Positions 37,845 to 49,487 of a DNA stretch of 64,000 nucleotides are shown one piece after another. The stretch lies in the NCBI RefSeq assembly GCF_050948175.1, contig NC_135198.1:13933501-13997500 (forward strand), in the 5' to 3' direction. Source of the DNA: Xylocopa sonorina (Eukaryota; Arthropoda; Insecta; Hymenoptera; Apidae). How positions within the stretch are numbered: the first letter of the stretch is position 1; the number at the start of each line of letters is the position of its first letter. The notes below the pieces were generated by a model, which saw only the letters and a program-made list of their open reading frames with translations, ran no database searches and was not told the origin of the DNA. The position numbers were made by a program, and so were the translations under genes.

Positions 37845-40800
37845 TGGGGAACTCGAATGATGTAAACTTCAAAGTTGTTTTTACAAGATCTATTGTTGAA
37901 TTCGTGTTTTAAAGCTAGTTTGGAAATGTGACAATCAATATACGTCGAAAGTATGATGAGATATAGCTATAACTGAAATAACAATGATATTCCGATTAGT
38001 CTTGCTGATTATGAATTATTTACCCGTGAAAATATTCGGAGAGTCCTTTTCTATTAATATTTTAACAAGGTTCATATGATTTCTAGGATATTTGTGACTT
38101 TTTAATAACAGCCGCAAGAGATGACAACAATATTACAATAGAAAAAGCTTTTTACGTTGCATCTATTTGGAGAACCATAGGAAATTGTCAAACTAATCCA
38201 CCATCCAAAGTTGTACAGGTATACATACATCTCTGAGGGATATAATAAAATACAGATAGTAAATATTTTGAATAATATATATATATATATATATACGTAC
38301 ATGCATATCGCTTAAATTGTGCAAAATGATGTTTGAAAACTTTCGTTCTACTGGATCTTTACACTGGAGAATACTATATTTACTGACTGGGAAACCTAAT
38401 ATATTCCTAATACATGTATCGTTAAAGGTCTTCGATGACAATCTAAAGGGAAATTTTTTATTCTAATAGATGCTTGCTAGTACAATAGAGAAGGAAAATA
38501 GCAGTATGATGGAATTATATTATGCAGTAAATGGTTTGAATGCTTTATCAGAAAAATTATCACGCGACAGAGTGGACAAAGTAACAAAGGCAGTACAAAG
38601 TGCATTGCGAAAGGACGACAATTTATGGAAGTATGATTTCTTTTACTAACAATTTTTACGTCCAAGACATCCGTGATACTCCGTTGGATGATTTTAATTT
38701 TTCTTTCTCTTTGCTTGAACGTTTCACCAACAGTTTGGGTTATATGTTTCACATTGCCTCAGACCTTGGAACCAATGGTGCGTTTGCTTTCGATCGTATC
38801 GAAGATGCCATTATTCAAGCTGACGAAGTAGATGGACAATATTTACAGTTCGAAGGTGGCCTCTCTGTAACTAGTGAGTATGAAATTGTGTTGTGCAATT
38901 AATCGCATCTTTTCAGAAAATTACCAACAGTTGAATATATGTGTATTCGAAATGTTTAAGGTTTTCTTGTCAATGGTATTTTTAAGCTTTCCAATGCATT
39001 GAAAAAGAAACCACCATTGACGTCTCAGCAAGTAGTCAAAGTGGCCAATTATTTTCTATCTCGACGTTCCGTACAAACACCAAGGGGTATTACAAGTTTA
39101 CTTTCGGCGTTAACGACTCTGGCAAACAACGACTTTGAAAGACCAATCTGCATAACACTGGCCAATGAAGAAATCAGTATTTCTTCTCGACAACCTCTTG
39201 TCACAGTAAAAGTTTGCGACATACTAGGTACTCCGTTAACCAATACGTTCAAAGTGACTGCTAATTCAGCGACAAGAGTCGGAGACGATGTTGTTATATT
39301 CAGCAAACAAAGTTTGCAGGCCTCGCCAACGGATAAGTGAGCATCAGACTTTGAACAGTTTTAAAGCCCCGATACTTTACCGACACGGTTTAATCTTTCT
39401 TTCGATGTCGGTTATACCTTGGGGTAAAGTAAACGCACTCGTTGATACGACCCTTTGATTCGATTAACATTAAGCTTAAAGGATCGGTTCATGTTCAACG
39501 AACAAATCAACAATTCTCATATATCTCATCAAAGATCGTGTAGAAAATTTTTAATATTTTTTTATCTATGCCTGTTCTATTTCAGAACATTATTCGCCAT
39601 GAATTTCATGGAAATGAAACCGGAACGTGGATTTTATAAGATATCGATCACGGCGGGACCGGTAACTAATACCGTCACGGTAAAAGTACTTAGCGAAGTT
39701 GTGGTTGATTATATGGAAATTGGTACTGCCGACGCCGATCAAACTACACAGCCGAAGCTTACACGGTAAGTTATTAGTTATAGTTTTTTTATACGTCGAT
39801 GAGAATACGTTGGAATACGGTTTGACACAGCATGCATTTAACGCCAATTGCAGAGTGCTTTTCCCCGACAAGTGGTCACAAAAAATCGAAGCTGACTCGC
39901 AGCAGAAACTAGTTATGCGATTTTTACTTAAAGATGGTGCTAGTAAGAAGCCTATGCGCACACATCAAGCGTTCGTACGACTTTCCTCCGCGTCCAGTTT
40001 AAACGACGGTAAAACAGGACGTGAAATAATTTTCGTCGCTGAACCAGACACGTCGCATATTTATAAGTTCGATATGGTAATTGTACCCTTCTCCTTTATT
40101 CGTTCATAACAGTTGAATCTGTCGAGATTGTTTGTAACTCTATCTCTTCTTCTTCTTCTTCTTCTTTCTCTTGTAACATCTTAGCCAGTAGGAACTGCAG
40201 CAATGAATTTTGATTATCAAAGCGGAGATTATAATTTAGAGCTGATCGTCGGTGACGCCGTGCTGAGTAACCCTTTTCAATGGACGGTGGCAACGGTTAG
40301 TTTGAAGTTTCCTGAACCAACATCGACCGAACGAGCGGATAAAAGCGTTTTCTACAAATATAAATCCAATGTTTACACAACCCAGCAGGAAATAAAGGTA
40401 TGTCATAGAACGTATTTAGTTACCAAAATTATCTTGTCGCTGGATACGGTTGCCAAGGAAAATGTAATTACTCTTCAAACCAATGCTCGTTAGTGATTGT
40501 AATCCGTTCAAGATACTGTCACCTCCTTAACATTGGGAAAGAAATATTTTTCACCGTCGCCGTAAAATTTCCTCCTTTTTCTGAATACCATAGTATTTAG
40601 AAATATTTCCGCTAGTTTGCGTCTTGACGGACAATTCTTTTTATAAATAAACTTGAAATACCTCCGAAGCGATTATCAGAGCGATGATCAATAAGAAATA
40701 TTTCAGTAATCGACCTTCGATATTAATGCGTTGCAGCACATGTTTCGTGAACCAGAGAAAAGACCACCCGCCTTTGTTTCAAATCTGTTCACCGGTTTGT

Positions 40801-41325
40801 GCTTAGCCCCAGTTTTATTACTGCTCATCCTGTGGGCTAAACTGGGAGTGAATATATCAAATTTCCCTTTCTCGGTTAGCGCTGTTACGTTTCATCTTGG
40901 CCTAGGAAGTAAGTATTTTATTTTTACTCATTGCCTTACTTATAATCGCGCAACGTTACTCGTGTCCTATTTAATGAACATGCCCGAAACTTGACGAACT
41001 ATGCCTCTTTTCTTAATTCGTTACTATAACTCGGGCGCAGAAAAAAATAGTGAAATTTTCGCAAATGTAACGAACGACTAGATTACATTTGTAGCCCATT
41101 ATTCACGACATCGTCAGTAAAAATATCTCAGCTGTTGATCCGCGTTACGGTAAGTTATTTTAATTTTCTGCACCTTTTTCAGGTATATTTGTGCTTTTCG
41201 GAATATTCTGGCTGAAACTGAACATGTTTGTGACTCTACGATATCTCCTCGGTTTAGGTGTTGTTACATTCCTCGCAGGCAATAAAATGTTGTCGCGGAT
41301 AGCACATAAGCATAAGTCACGTTAG
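37459..41325 (+). CDS. Ribophorin II, oligosaccharyltransferase subunit (RPN2/SWP1)
   Basis: Subunit of the ER oligosaccharyltransferase that transfers the glycan to Asn-X-Ser/Thr of nascent proteins. Ten coding exons in phase, about 662 aa (human 631): 37457-37707, 38087-38218, 38470-38630, 38734-38873, 38961-39336, 39586-39765, 39854-40076, 40185-40397, 40737-40908, 41183-41325. Seen: N-terminal signal segment (FLYFITVLALLITAI), a long lumenal part with HQAFVRL and IIFVAEPDTSHIYKF, the family block HMFREPEKRPPAFVSN, then three membrane segments near residues 570-592, 605-628 and 634-651 and a short basic tail (AHKHKSR). A non-coding leader exon probably ends at 37225 (donor GTGAGT). An ATG in that leader opens a very short frame that overlaps the main start. 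Convergent with the DRC2 gene. Confidence 0.95.
37771..37840. repeat. (GA)n microsatellite in first RPN2 coding-region intron
   Basis: About 35 GA units, beginning some 60 bases past the donor at 37708. Purine-rich on the transcribed strand. Confidence 0.95.
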
Positions 41326-41898
41326 TAACTCAACGCATTTATCTACAACAAGGACAGTTTTCTGGGAAATACAAGGAAACTAAGTCACTCTGCAAGAGGA
41401 GGAAGAAGCCAAGGAAAGAAGACGCAACACACGTATAACATGCACACGTGGTGTTGCAGCCAGAACGAATAAATCGACGGTAGTGATGAACAGTTTGGTT
41501 GCGATCGATATTTTATAATAAATAATGGTTGTCATATTCACAAATCCGATTGTAGTGTAATATTCGATTTAAAATTGAAATACGAGCAATAGCAATACGA
41601 CTCTATTGTAATAATATGCAAACAAGTCAGTTTTGTGATCGTAACGAAATACAATTGTAGCGTTATTCTTTACGTTAAATCCTTAAAAATTCTATAAGAA
41701 ATAAGTATGAGTAGACAAGTTCTTTACAGACTGATTTATTTTACCTTTATCTCGATCGAATATTACGTAAAAAGTGCTATTAAAAGTGAAGAGATACACG
41801 ACTATATGATTTTCAACGGTATTCGATAGATTTCTGTTCAACTAAATAATAACGAGTCAATTTTGGGTAAACCTTTATTGCATCAATTATTTACCTAC

Positions 41899-43657
41899 CT
41901 AATTGTACGTCAGATTCGTCGCATCGATGATGTATCGTCTCGCTAATTTTTGCAAACTGTTCGCTTCCATCAGTAACCGATCCCTTTCGATGCGTAATTC
42001 TGTGGCGATTAATTGCGTAAAGCCTAATCGACGCCAAAAGTTGATGGAACTTTGAAAATCTTTCATGCCCTACAAAAAATTCAAAGCACTCTTACCATAT
42101 CTGCATCTTATGAACGAAATCGAAGTTATATGTATATATGTAGCTGTAGTGAATCAGTAGAACGAGTTCTAACCATCTCGAGTGAAACGACATCGTTTCC
42201 GCTTATCGACAATCGTGCGGGATTATTGTCGATTGTTGGTAGTATTTTTTCATCTTGCGTTTCGTATTTTCGACACATTTGCATGTAAACGAGCATGCGT
42301 TTACCTTTGGTCGTCAATTCGTTCAAGTACTTTACAGTACAGTTATATTCTACAGACATTGTCACTGATTTGCCTTTATTTATTTTATCATCTGGTAAAT
42401 GTAATTTAGTGTAATAATCGTTGCGCACGTTTATGGATGAAACACGATGTCGAAGGCGTACCAAAAACGAAGCGCTGGTACGTTTCCCGGTAGACGTTAT
42501 AAAAATAACTTGTATTTAGCATAATTTGCTGGAGCTGAATCGCAAATTCGTTTTTATAGGAATTAATATTCTCTCGAAATTTTGCAATCTCTTCGAGAAG
42601 AGTTGAGATACGCAAGTATTGTCGATTTATCATTTGTCGATCGATCTGATCTTTTTTCCTAACCGCCTCGTAACCCTTTCCTCGATGCTCTGCATCTATT
42701 ACAGATATTATTCGTGTTTAAGAAACGACAATTTGCAGATTTATAACACGTAGGTACTTTTACGATATTCGGATAACACATGTCGCAAATCGTTCCAAAG
42801 ATCTTCCAGTTTCTTTTGAAGTTGCGCTGTAATTATCCTTGTCTCGTTTCTTCCATCCTCCACAAAAGCATCAACTTTACCTTTGAAAGAAGAAATTTAC
42901 TACTCGAAAAACTCGACCAGAGAGTGGCGAAATCTTTAAATTGTAATGAAAAAAGAAAACAAAAGATTCGATTCATAGCCATTGTGTACGCATAGCCACG
43001 GATGAAGATGCGTTCCTATTTTACTACGCACACATGAGCACATGCGTGTACGCAGATGCGTTTATATCTTACTGATCGCAACACTTTTTGCAGTATTCGA
43101 TGTATTTTCACTCCGACGATTAGCGAGCAGGTTAATTCTTCGTAAAGCGATTTCTCTCTTATTTCGGTAACAAGTGATATTTTCAAACTCTACGGTTTTA
43201 TCCTGTAACGCCGTCTCGAGATTTCCGTAGAAAAACCCATTAACAATTTCTAATCGCGTTTCGTGGGCCTTCAACGATCGATCGATTATTTCCACATGGG
43301 CACAGTTCGTTTTACAATGTTGATCGTCCGCCTCTTGCAGACTGTCCAGCAATAAACTGACGCTGAAAAAGTGTACGGAATCTCCATAATGTACCAATTA
43401 TACATATCCGATCGTTTGCCATTTGCGCACCTGTAGTCCTTGAGATCGAAAGCATGTTCCAAAGTTTGCCACGATATTTCAACCTTCTTCCACATGTCTG
43501 GCATTTTTATACGTGCAACCATTTCTCTCCAATAAGAACGGTAACGTTCGCTGTTTGAAACGCTAAGCTCCAGTCCGCGAAAGAACGTGTCTCTTTTCCA
43601 ATCTACCGAGTTGGTATTCGGCTTTTTTCCTGACCTCGATTTCTTTCTGCGGACCAT
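41899..43657 (-). CDS. Dynein regulatory complex subunit 2 (DRC2/CCDC65), one frameshift
   Basis: Coiled-coil protein of the nexin-dynein regulatory complex in motile cilia and sperm flagella. Five exons: 43431-43657, 43073-43362, 42758-42880, 42174-42695, 41899-42069, about 443 aa if the frame is restored (human 484). Matching blocks: SYWREMVARIKMPDMWKKVE near the N-terminus, KKLEDLWNDLRHVLSEYRK in exon 3, KGKRMLVYMQMCRKYETQDE in exon 4 and FQSSINFWRRLGFTQL in exon 5. All exon phases agree except exon 4, whose ends only fit if one base is removed. The homology switches frame at the A5 run 42463-42467 (plus strand), where the minus strand reads QRFVFG and then continues in frame +1 as LVRLRHRV. 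Either an assembly error in the homopolymer or a real disabling mutation. As written, the product would be cut short. Confidence 0.86.
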
Positions 43658-43687
43658 ATTTTGCCCTTCGAATCGGTTGTTTTTCAA

Positions 43688-44182
43688 CCAAATTACAGTT
43701 TCTTTTCACGACTGTCCACGACGATCAAATTTTACGAATCGATATTTCTCTGTAATTGAAGAAATTCGTTCTTTTCGATTAGTCGAACATTTCTTCAATT
43801 ATCGAACCAATATCGAATTTACTCGTTTGTCTTTAAATTACAATTTCATACATGCACGGAAGATGGAGGAGGGTTGTTTCGGTGGCAAACGGAATGGATA
43901 AGGCTGCACCAGTATTGTCGCGGTGATAATATTATATCGAAAAGAAACGAGCAAAAAACCTAGCATCTTTAACCGCCGACGAGATGGAAGTTCGTTGGCA
44001 TTTAAGAGATGGGACGTAAAGAGAGGGGGAAGGGTGTGCGCGTGTGAATGCATGTGTGTGGTGTGTGTGTATACTCAAGTAAAAATAGCTTTAGGTGAGA
44101 AGAAGGAGATTTGCGAATTGCGGGTTTGAAGGCAGAGGCAGGTGTAATGGTTATGGGAGGGATAAAAATCTCTGTTTCTCCT
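43688..44182. other. Upstream region between DRC2 and the first small secreted gene
   Basis: Divergent spacer. It contains a short TG-rich patch near 44040-44070 and leads into a TATA box on the plus strand. No coding potential seen. Confidence 0.5.
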
Positions 44183-44191
44183 ATATAAAAG
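44183..44191 (+). promoter_or_regulatory. TATA box of first small secreted gene
   Basis: TATATAAAA, with a start site expected near 44213 and a non-coding first exon ending at 44251 (donor GTTAGT). The same layout is found at 46675 for the second gene. Confidence 0.6.
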
Positions 44192-44467
44192 CCACTGGAT
44201 CTGAAACATTCCAATATTTTGTTCGTAACAAGTTTATCAAATTTCGACGAGGTTAGTATCTTTCTTTTTTTCTTTTTTTTATTCAAAAGCGGTTCATATT
44301 TAATCTTTTTACTGTCGGTGTGTCGATCCTACCTGGCAGTACAAAGGTCAAAATCTTCGTAAAAATTTCTTCATTCTACGATATTACATAATCTTCTTTC
44401 CAGCACTGATTTTCGTACGATCGTAAAGCGAAAAGGATAGATGATTGGTAGTTTTTCCGTTTTTCAG

Positions 44468-44907
44468 ATGAAATCGTTATATTTTCTTCTACCGATGGTA
44501 TTGCTACTTATCCATCGTGTACACGCGTCATCGCCGATCGTTGGTTTTGGGAAACACCAATCCTACGTTACACGTAACGATAAGGTCGAAGATCAAGTGG
44601 TGCGCATAAAGAGAAGTCCTCTTCTTAAATTGCCTCTGCTCGCGGGAGCAGCTTTAATCGGTAAAAAAGCAATTCTATTAGGCGGTGCTGCCATTGGTGC
44701 CAAAGCTCTTGTTGGCGCGGGAATTCTTGGAGCCGGTTTATACAAGGCAAAATAGTAAGTATGCGACTTCCTGGTATACAAACTTGTTCATTACCGTTTA
44801 ATAGAAACCTATGTCCTATTGTCAGTTATAGCGGCGGATACACCGGCGGATATACCAGCTATCAATATGCGCCGTCATCCGTATACGTCGAATCAAATTG
44901 GGGCTAA
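44468..44907 (+). CDS. Small secreted protein A, function unknown
   Basis: Family not recognised. Two coding exons, 44468-44754 and 44826-44907 (phase 2), 122 aa. The ATG lies directly after the CAG acceptor of a leader intron. Seen: signal peptide MKSLYFLLPMVLLLIHRVHA, a hydrophilic propeptide-like part, a dibasic/furin-like site RIKR, then a Gly/Ala/Leu-rich hydrophobic stretch (SPLLKLPLLAGAALIGKK, GAAIGAKALVGAGILGAG) and a Tyr/Gly/Ser-rich tail (YYSGGYTGGYTSYQYAP). The make-up resembles cuticle-associated or membrane-active small secreted insect proteins, but I cannot assign it. It shares exon structure, phase and the motif order KR, basic-hydrophobic-glycine, Tyr-rich tail with the gene at 46875-47348, so the two look like tandem duplicates. 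Confidence 0.7.
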
Positions 44908-46674
44908 CAACTACATACCTACCAATGTACATATGTACGTATAATAGCGACGAGTACGCTCGATACGATAACCTTCCTCATTACCAGGAGAAGTAGATCG
45001 ATATCCCTGAAGGAATTATTTTTAAATTCCACATCCGCTTGCGATACATCGGACGATTTCGCCGTACAATGCGCAATGAAAAGGAACGACCCGTACAAGA
45101 ACGTAAAATTAAAGATCAACTTCATACATGTTTCTAAGCAAACTTGAAATCGAAACGCAAAGATATCGCAATTAAAATTTCTCGTATATATTTTTCTTTT
45201 CTGTTCTTTCTTTCATTTTTCCTTAACTATAATAATTTTCTCATCATTGTTACTTCACCAAATATGTGCGATATAACATTAAAAAGAAAAGAAAATCCTT
45301 TTCCTTAAAGGTAGGTTTCCCTTTTACGACCGGTACAAACGTTTATTCATACTTTATTTAGTGTAGCAACGCCATTATAATAGACATTGTAATAGTCATC
45401 GGTATTTCCATTTGAATAGCATTCAACAGTCGCAAGTTTCACTCGCGACGTGCGACACGGTAATCAATTTCGACAGGTGGTGTTGGTTCGGTAACAATTC
45501 TGTTGAGCAATCAATTAGTTGAAAGGTAAGACACGAAGCTAAAAATATTGCGAGATGGATTTTCGTCCACGAATACGTAATGACCCGAAGCGGTGTAAGT
45601 GTACCGAGTATCGCTCCCAGGATATAATTCATTGAAGGTACAAAAGAAATTCTTTATCTATTCTTCTCTTTTAGTTTCGCAACTTTTTCTTTTCGCAACC
45701 ATATTCCATCTTCATCGTGTATTTATTGGTTTTGAAAAATATATCCAAGTAAATCCAAAACTATGGAACTGAACTCATTATTATTCGACGTTCGTTTCCA
45801 GAGCTCGCGTTACGCGTGATTACAGATGCGACGCGACGTTGAGTTACGTATCGTCATGTCGTGTGCGACGCAATTAAAAACGAGAGAGCCATCGATTTCG
45901 TTTGCCATACATTTGATTAACTATTATCCTTAAACCTTAAATGTTTTTCCTTCACCCCAGCGTCTGTCACCTTCCGACACGGTGCGCTACCTTTTATTAT
46001 CGGTCTATTAATTAAATTCTTGACTATTTCGCTTAGCTAACGGAACAAATACATTAATGCTATTTATGCTGTTTTCAGTTTTTATGTGACTGAAAGATTG
46101 GATGGAAAAGTATAAAATAACATTCGATGGGACAAGTATTAACCCATTCAGGTAAGAGTACGTATCTGCTTATATTTTCAAAATCTGTTTCTACGAATTC
46201 TTTGTCTAATTATTAACACTGACCGTGGTATGTACCGCACGATGTACGATTAAGAATAATGGTACGAATAAGAAGTTACAAGCTGTTTTTCTGAAAAAAA
46301 AAAAAACGATAACAAAGATATATAGATGTATACTGTTTCATTTCAGTAATAAAACATATACGAGTCATATACGAGGGGCTAATATTTTAGTGCGCAAAAG
46401 TTTTCCTCTCAAAGAATGACTGCGAGGAGAATACTATTTTCCGAAGCAATTTCCAGGAAAAATACTATTGTTACGTTATGTTATATTTGACGCAACGAAA
46501 CACAACGTCACTAATTAATTAAACGATCAATATTTTGATGCTACAACCGCTAAGTGATAGCGTAGCAAGTGAAAATGGACGAGCATCGTGGGAAGGAACG
46601 TAAAAAGAAATACGTACGCAAGTTCAATCGTTCGAATAGGTGGGAGAATTTGCTGTTTCAAAGGTAGGCAGGTG
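44908..46674. other. Spacer between the two small secreted genes
   Basis: Holds the 3' region of gene A and unique AT-rich DNA. A TATA-like stretch near 46110 followed by a donor-like CAG|GTAAGA at 46152 has no coding exon behind it and could be a relic promoter. No other feature seen. Confidence 0.4.
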
Positions 46675-46683
46675 TATATAAAA
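46675..46683 (+). promoter_or_regulatory. TATA box of second small secreted gene
   Basis: TATATAAAA, identical to the box of gene A. A non-coding first exon probably ends at 46778 (donor GTAAGA), followed by a 96-base intron that ends just before the ATG. Confidence 0.6.
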
Positions 46684-46874
46684 TCAAAGGGGACCTGTCG
46701 AAAAGGTAACATACAACTCGATACTGTCCGTGTACACGTTCGAGATTATCCGAGAGATCCCTGATACGATATAGAACGGTAAGAGAACGAAAAATGCATG
46801 CGAAAAATTATGCTCATTTTATTCTATCGCTTATATAATACGTCTATAATACTGATAATCTTCCTTCGTCTTAG

Positions 46875-47348
46875 ATGCATCCGACTAGTATCGCAATTTT
46901 AGCTCTGGTTTGTTGCTACGTCGTACCATGTATAACGGCCAAAGTGGACGCTTTGTCATCGGAAGAGAATCGTTCCATCATTCCAACGGAGAGTAATGGC
47001 AATGCTGACGTTGTATTAAATAGACAAAAAAGGACGCTTTTGTTGAAGAAAAAGCTAATTGGCGCAGGCCTGTTGGGTTTTGGGCTAGGTATCGCAAAAG
47101 GGTAGGTAACTTTCATCAGGTATCTGTCATCGATTCCTCCCTCACGCATGGATGTGCATTTCAGGTACAAAGCTGGTTATTACACTGCCCCGCGAGTCCA
47201 TCACGTGTACCGATCGTCACCACCAGCATCCGTGAAGTACGTTGAATACGTCGAGAAACCTATATTTGTCGAAAGAATAATCGAGAGGCCAACTTCGTAT
47301 CTGAAACCGATAAGCGTTGAATACAGCGATCCTTCTACTTATGGGTAA
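46875..47348 (+). CDS. Small secreted protein B, function unknown
   Basis: Two coding exons, 46875-47101 and 47165-47348 (phase 2), 136 aa. Signal peptide MHPTSIAILALVCCYVVPCITA, an acidic/polar propeptide, the dibasic site RQKR, then a basic-hydrophobic-glycine block (TLLLKKKLIGAGLLGFGLG) and a Tyr/Pro/Val-rich tail with YKAGYYTAPRVHHVY and VEYVEKPIFVERIIERP. Not recognised. It has the same architecture as the gene 2 kb upstream: TATA box, leader exon, ATG immediately after the acceptor, single intron in phase 2 between the hydrophobic block and a Tyr-rich tail. The tails differ a great deal, so the duplication is old or the tail evolves fast. Next downstream is a Tc1 transposon. Confidence 0.7.
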
Positions 47349-47836
47349 ATAACAGTAACTTGTTAGTGTTATCTATTAACGTTTCAAATGCAAATGAAAT
47401 TTTATTCTAATTTCGTATATATTATTCAATATATATATATGTATATATCAGTGCTTGGTGATATCGGAAACCACAATGCGAAACAGAAAATCGTCAACCG
47501 TTTGTTGAATTTGTTGCGATGCTCGATGCAGACATTTAGGATGCAATTATACAATATTTTCGAGCTTGCGCAATAGAGAGATTCTCCTGTGCACATGCCC
47601 AACGTATGTATTTACGCATACGTTTCGGATTGATCGTATGCATGTACTAGATAACAATAGAATAAAGTGATATCTTGTAACACATTCAATCTGGATAAAA
47701 TTACCGAAGCATAGATGCTATCGTATTGTTTTATTGCCTGAAAACGAAACGAAAAATTGCTAAAAAATTTCCTAAGAAATCATCTACCAATTTTTCATTC
47801 GTAAACACTCTCGTCACGTTACAAATCGTTCAGCTA
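47349..47836. other. 3' region of secreted gene B up to the transposon
   Basis: A polyadenylation-type AATAAA lies near 47661. No coding potential seen. The transposon begins at a TA dinucleotide at 47835-47836. Confidence 0.5.
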
Positions 47837-48057
47837 CAGTGCTGGACAAAAGTATTGGCACAGCATGATTGTTATGATAAAAATGCTTATAACTATGAAA
47901 CAAATTGTTAAAAAGGAAAAATTTGTTTACACGTTTATTTATTTATTATTCTAGATTATTATTTAACAGAAACAGTAATATAAATAAAGTGATATGCGAA
48001 ATAATAACAAAAACATATTTATTGAGCGTTTTAAGCATGGACAAAAGTATTGGCACA
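47837..48057 (+). repeat. Left terminal inverted repeat (221 bp)
   Basis: Contains the outer and inner copies of the transposase-binding-type direct repeat (GGACAAAAGTATTGGCAC) about 200 bases apart. Every base matches the reverse complement of 49265-49485. Confidence 0.95.
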
Positions 48058-48206
48058 TTATACAAAATTTAGTGTAGTTGTATCTCTCCGAAAAAAATCC
48101 GATTGTCACTTGATGGTATAGGTAGGGGATTCCCTGATAGTCATTTTTTCTAACAGTCATCCTTAAGTTCAGTCGATTAGCAACATAGGAAATATAACAA
48201 GCAACA

Positions 48207-49235
48207 ATGTCAAGAAGAGGGAAAGAAACTACAAGTGAAGAGAGAAAAATAATATTAAATTTGCACAAAATGCGAAAATCTTATAGTGAAATAGCAAAAA
48301 GTGTTAATAGAAGTCGATTCACTATTAGAAGTGTCGTAAAACGATTTGAGAATCAATCAGATTTCAAAAGTAGGAATCGAAGTGGACGTCCCTCAAAGTT
48401 AACAGTTAGAGAAAAACGGAAAATTGTAAAGGAAGTGAAAATAAATTGTAAATTAAACTCATCACAACTTAGAGCAAAGTTAAATGAAGAAAATAAAAAA
48501 GAAGTAAGTTCGAAAACTATACGGAGAGTGTTAAAAGATGCGGGATATTCTGCGTGTGTCGCAAGAAGGAAACCATACATATCCAAGAAGAATCGGAAGA
48601 TGAGAAAAGAATTTGCAAAAGAATTTATAAAAAAGGATCCCACATTCTGGAATAACGTATTATTTTCAGATGAAACTAAATTTAATATATTTAAATCAGA
48701 TGGCAGAGTATTAGTTTGGAGAAAGCCAAATACGGAAATGGATCCACAACATTTACAAGCCACTGTGAAACATGGAGGAGGTGGAGTCATGGTATGGGGT
48801 TCCATTGCAGCGTCTGGGGTTGGCGAATTAGTATTCATAGATGAGATTATGGACAAATATGTATATTTAAATATATTAAAGGAAAATTTATTTAAAAGTG
48901 CTAATAAATTAAATCTCCCGCGTGATTTTTATTTTCAACAAGACCATGATCCAAAACATACTGCCTATATTGTACGACAATGGATCGTTTACAATACCGC
49001 ACATACATTAAATACCCCACCCCAGAGTCCAGACATGAATCCCATCGAACATGTTTGGAATGAATTAGAAAAAAAAATTAGAAAATATAATATAACAAAC
49101 AAAAACCAATTAAAAGCTATTATTTTACAAGAATGGAACAATATAGAGCCGGATTTTACAAAAAAATTGGTAACTTCAATGCCAAAACGATTGAAGGAAG
49201 TTATCATGAGGAATGGAGGGCCAACCAAATATTAA
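48207..49235 (+). CDS. Tc1-family DD34E transposase
   Basis: Cut-and-paste transposase, 342 aa, full family length. The N-terminal paired-like DNA-binding domain has two helix-turn-helix parts (KMRKSYSEIAKSVNRSRFTI; SSQLRAKLNEENKKEVSSKT) joined around the GRPSK motif near residue 60, an AT-hook-like element. The DDE domain has the first Asp in FSDETKF, the second in YFQQDHDPKHTA, and the Glu in SPDMNPIEHVWNELE, with 34 residues between the second Asp and the Glu. The glycine-rich box KHGGGGVMVWGSIAASG is present. No stop or frameshift. Codon usage is strongly AT-rich compared with the host genes nearby. Confidence 0.97.
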   Translation: MSRRGKETTSEERKIILNLHKMRKSYSEIAKSVNRSRFTIRSVVKRFENQSDFKSRNRSGRPSKLTVREKRKIVKEVKINCKLNSSQLRAKLNEENKKEVSSKTIRRVLKDAGYSACVARRKPYISKKNRKMRKEFAKEFIKKDPTFWNNVLFSDETKFNIFKSDGRVLVWRKPNTEMDPQHLQATVKHGGGGVMVWGSIAASGVGELVFIDEIMDKYVYLNILKENLFKSANKLNLPRDFYFQQDHDPKHTAYIVRQWIVYNTAHTLNTPPQSPDMNPIEHVWNELEKKIRKYNITNKNQLKAIILQEWNNIEPDFTKKLVTSMPKRLKEVIMRNGGPTKY

Positions 49236-49264
49236 TTTTTAATTTCTAAGTACTTTCAATCATT

Positions 49265-49485
49265 TGTGCCAATACTTTTGTCCATGCTTAAAACGCTCAA
49301 TAAATATGTTTTTGTTATTATTTCGCATATCACTTTATTTATATTACTGTTTCTGTTAAATAATAATCTAGAATAATAAATAAATAAACGTGTAAACAAA
49401 TTTTTCCTTTTTAACAATTTGTTTCATAGTTATAAGCATTTTTATCATAACAATCATGCTGTGCCAATACTTTTGTCCAGCACTG
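49265..49485 (-). repeat. Right terminal inverted repeat (221 bp)
   Basis: Exact reverse complement of the left repeat. It begins 29 bases after the transposase stop codon and includes an AATAAA that could serve the transposase transcript. Confidence 0.95.
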
Positions 49486-49487
49486 TA

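Larger units (their letters stand above)
47837..49485 (+). mobile_element. Complete Tc1-type DNA transposon with 221-bp inverted repeats
   Basis: Starts CAGTGCTGGACAAAAGTATT, ends with its reverse complement, and is flanked on both sides by TA, the Tc1/mariner target duplication. The terminal inverted repeats, 47837-48057 and 49265-49485, are identical by base-by-base comparison. Each repeat carries the motif GGACAAAAGTATTGGCAC twice, once at its outer and once at its inner end, the IR/DR layout of Sleeping Beauty-like elements. One uninterrupted transposase lies between them. Identical ends and an intact gene mean a recent, possibly still mobile insertion. Confidence 0.97.

Noticed and set aside
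46109..46160. Third TATA box and leader exon between the two secreted genes
   Set aside because: The implied first exon would be only about 12 bases and no ATG-bearing exon follows; perhaps a relic.
48353..48856. 167-codon minus-strand frame inside the transposon
   Set aside because: Antisense to the intact transposase, which has all family motifs.
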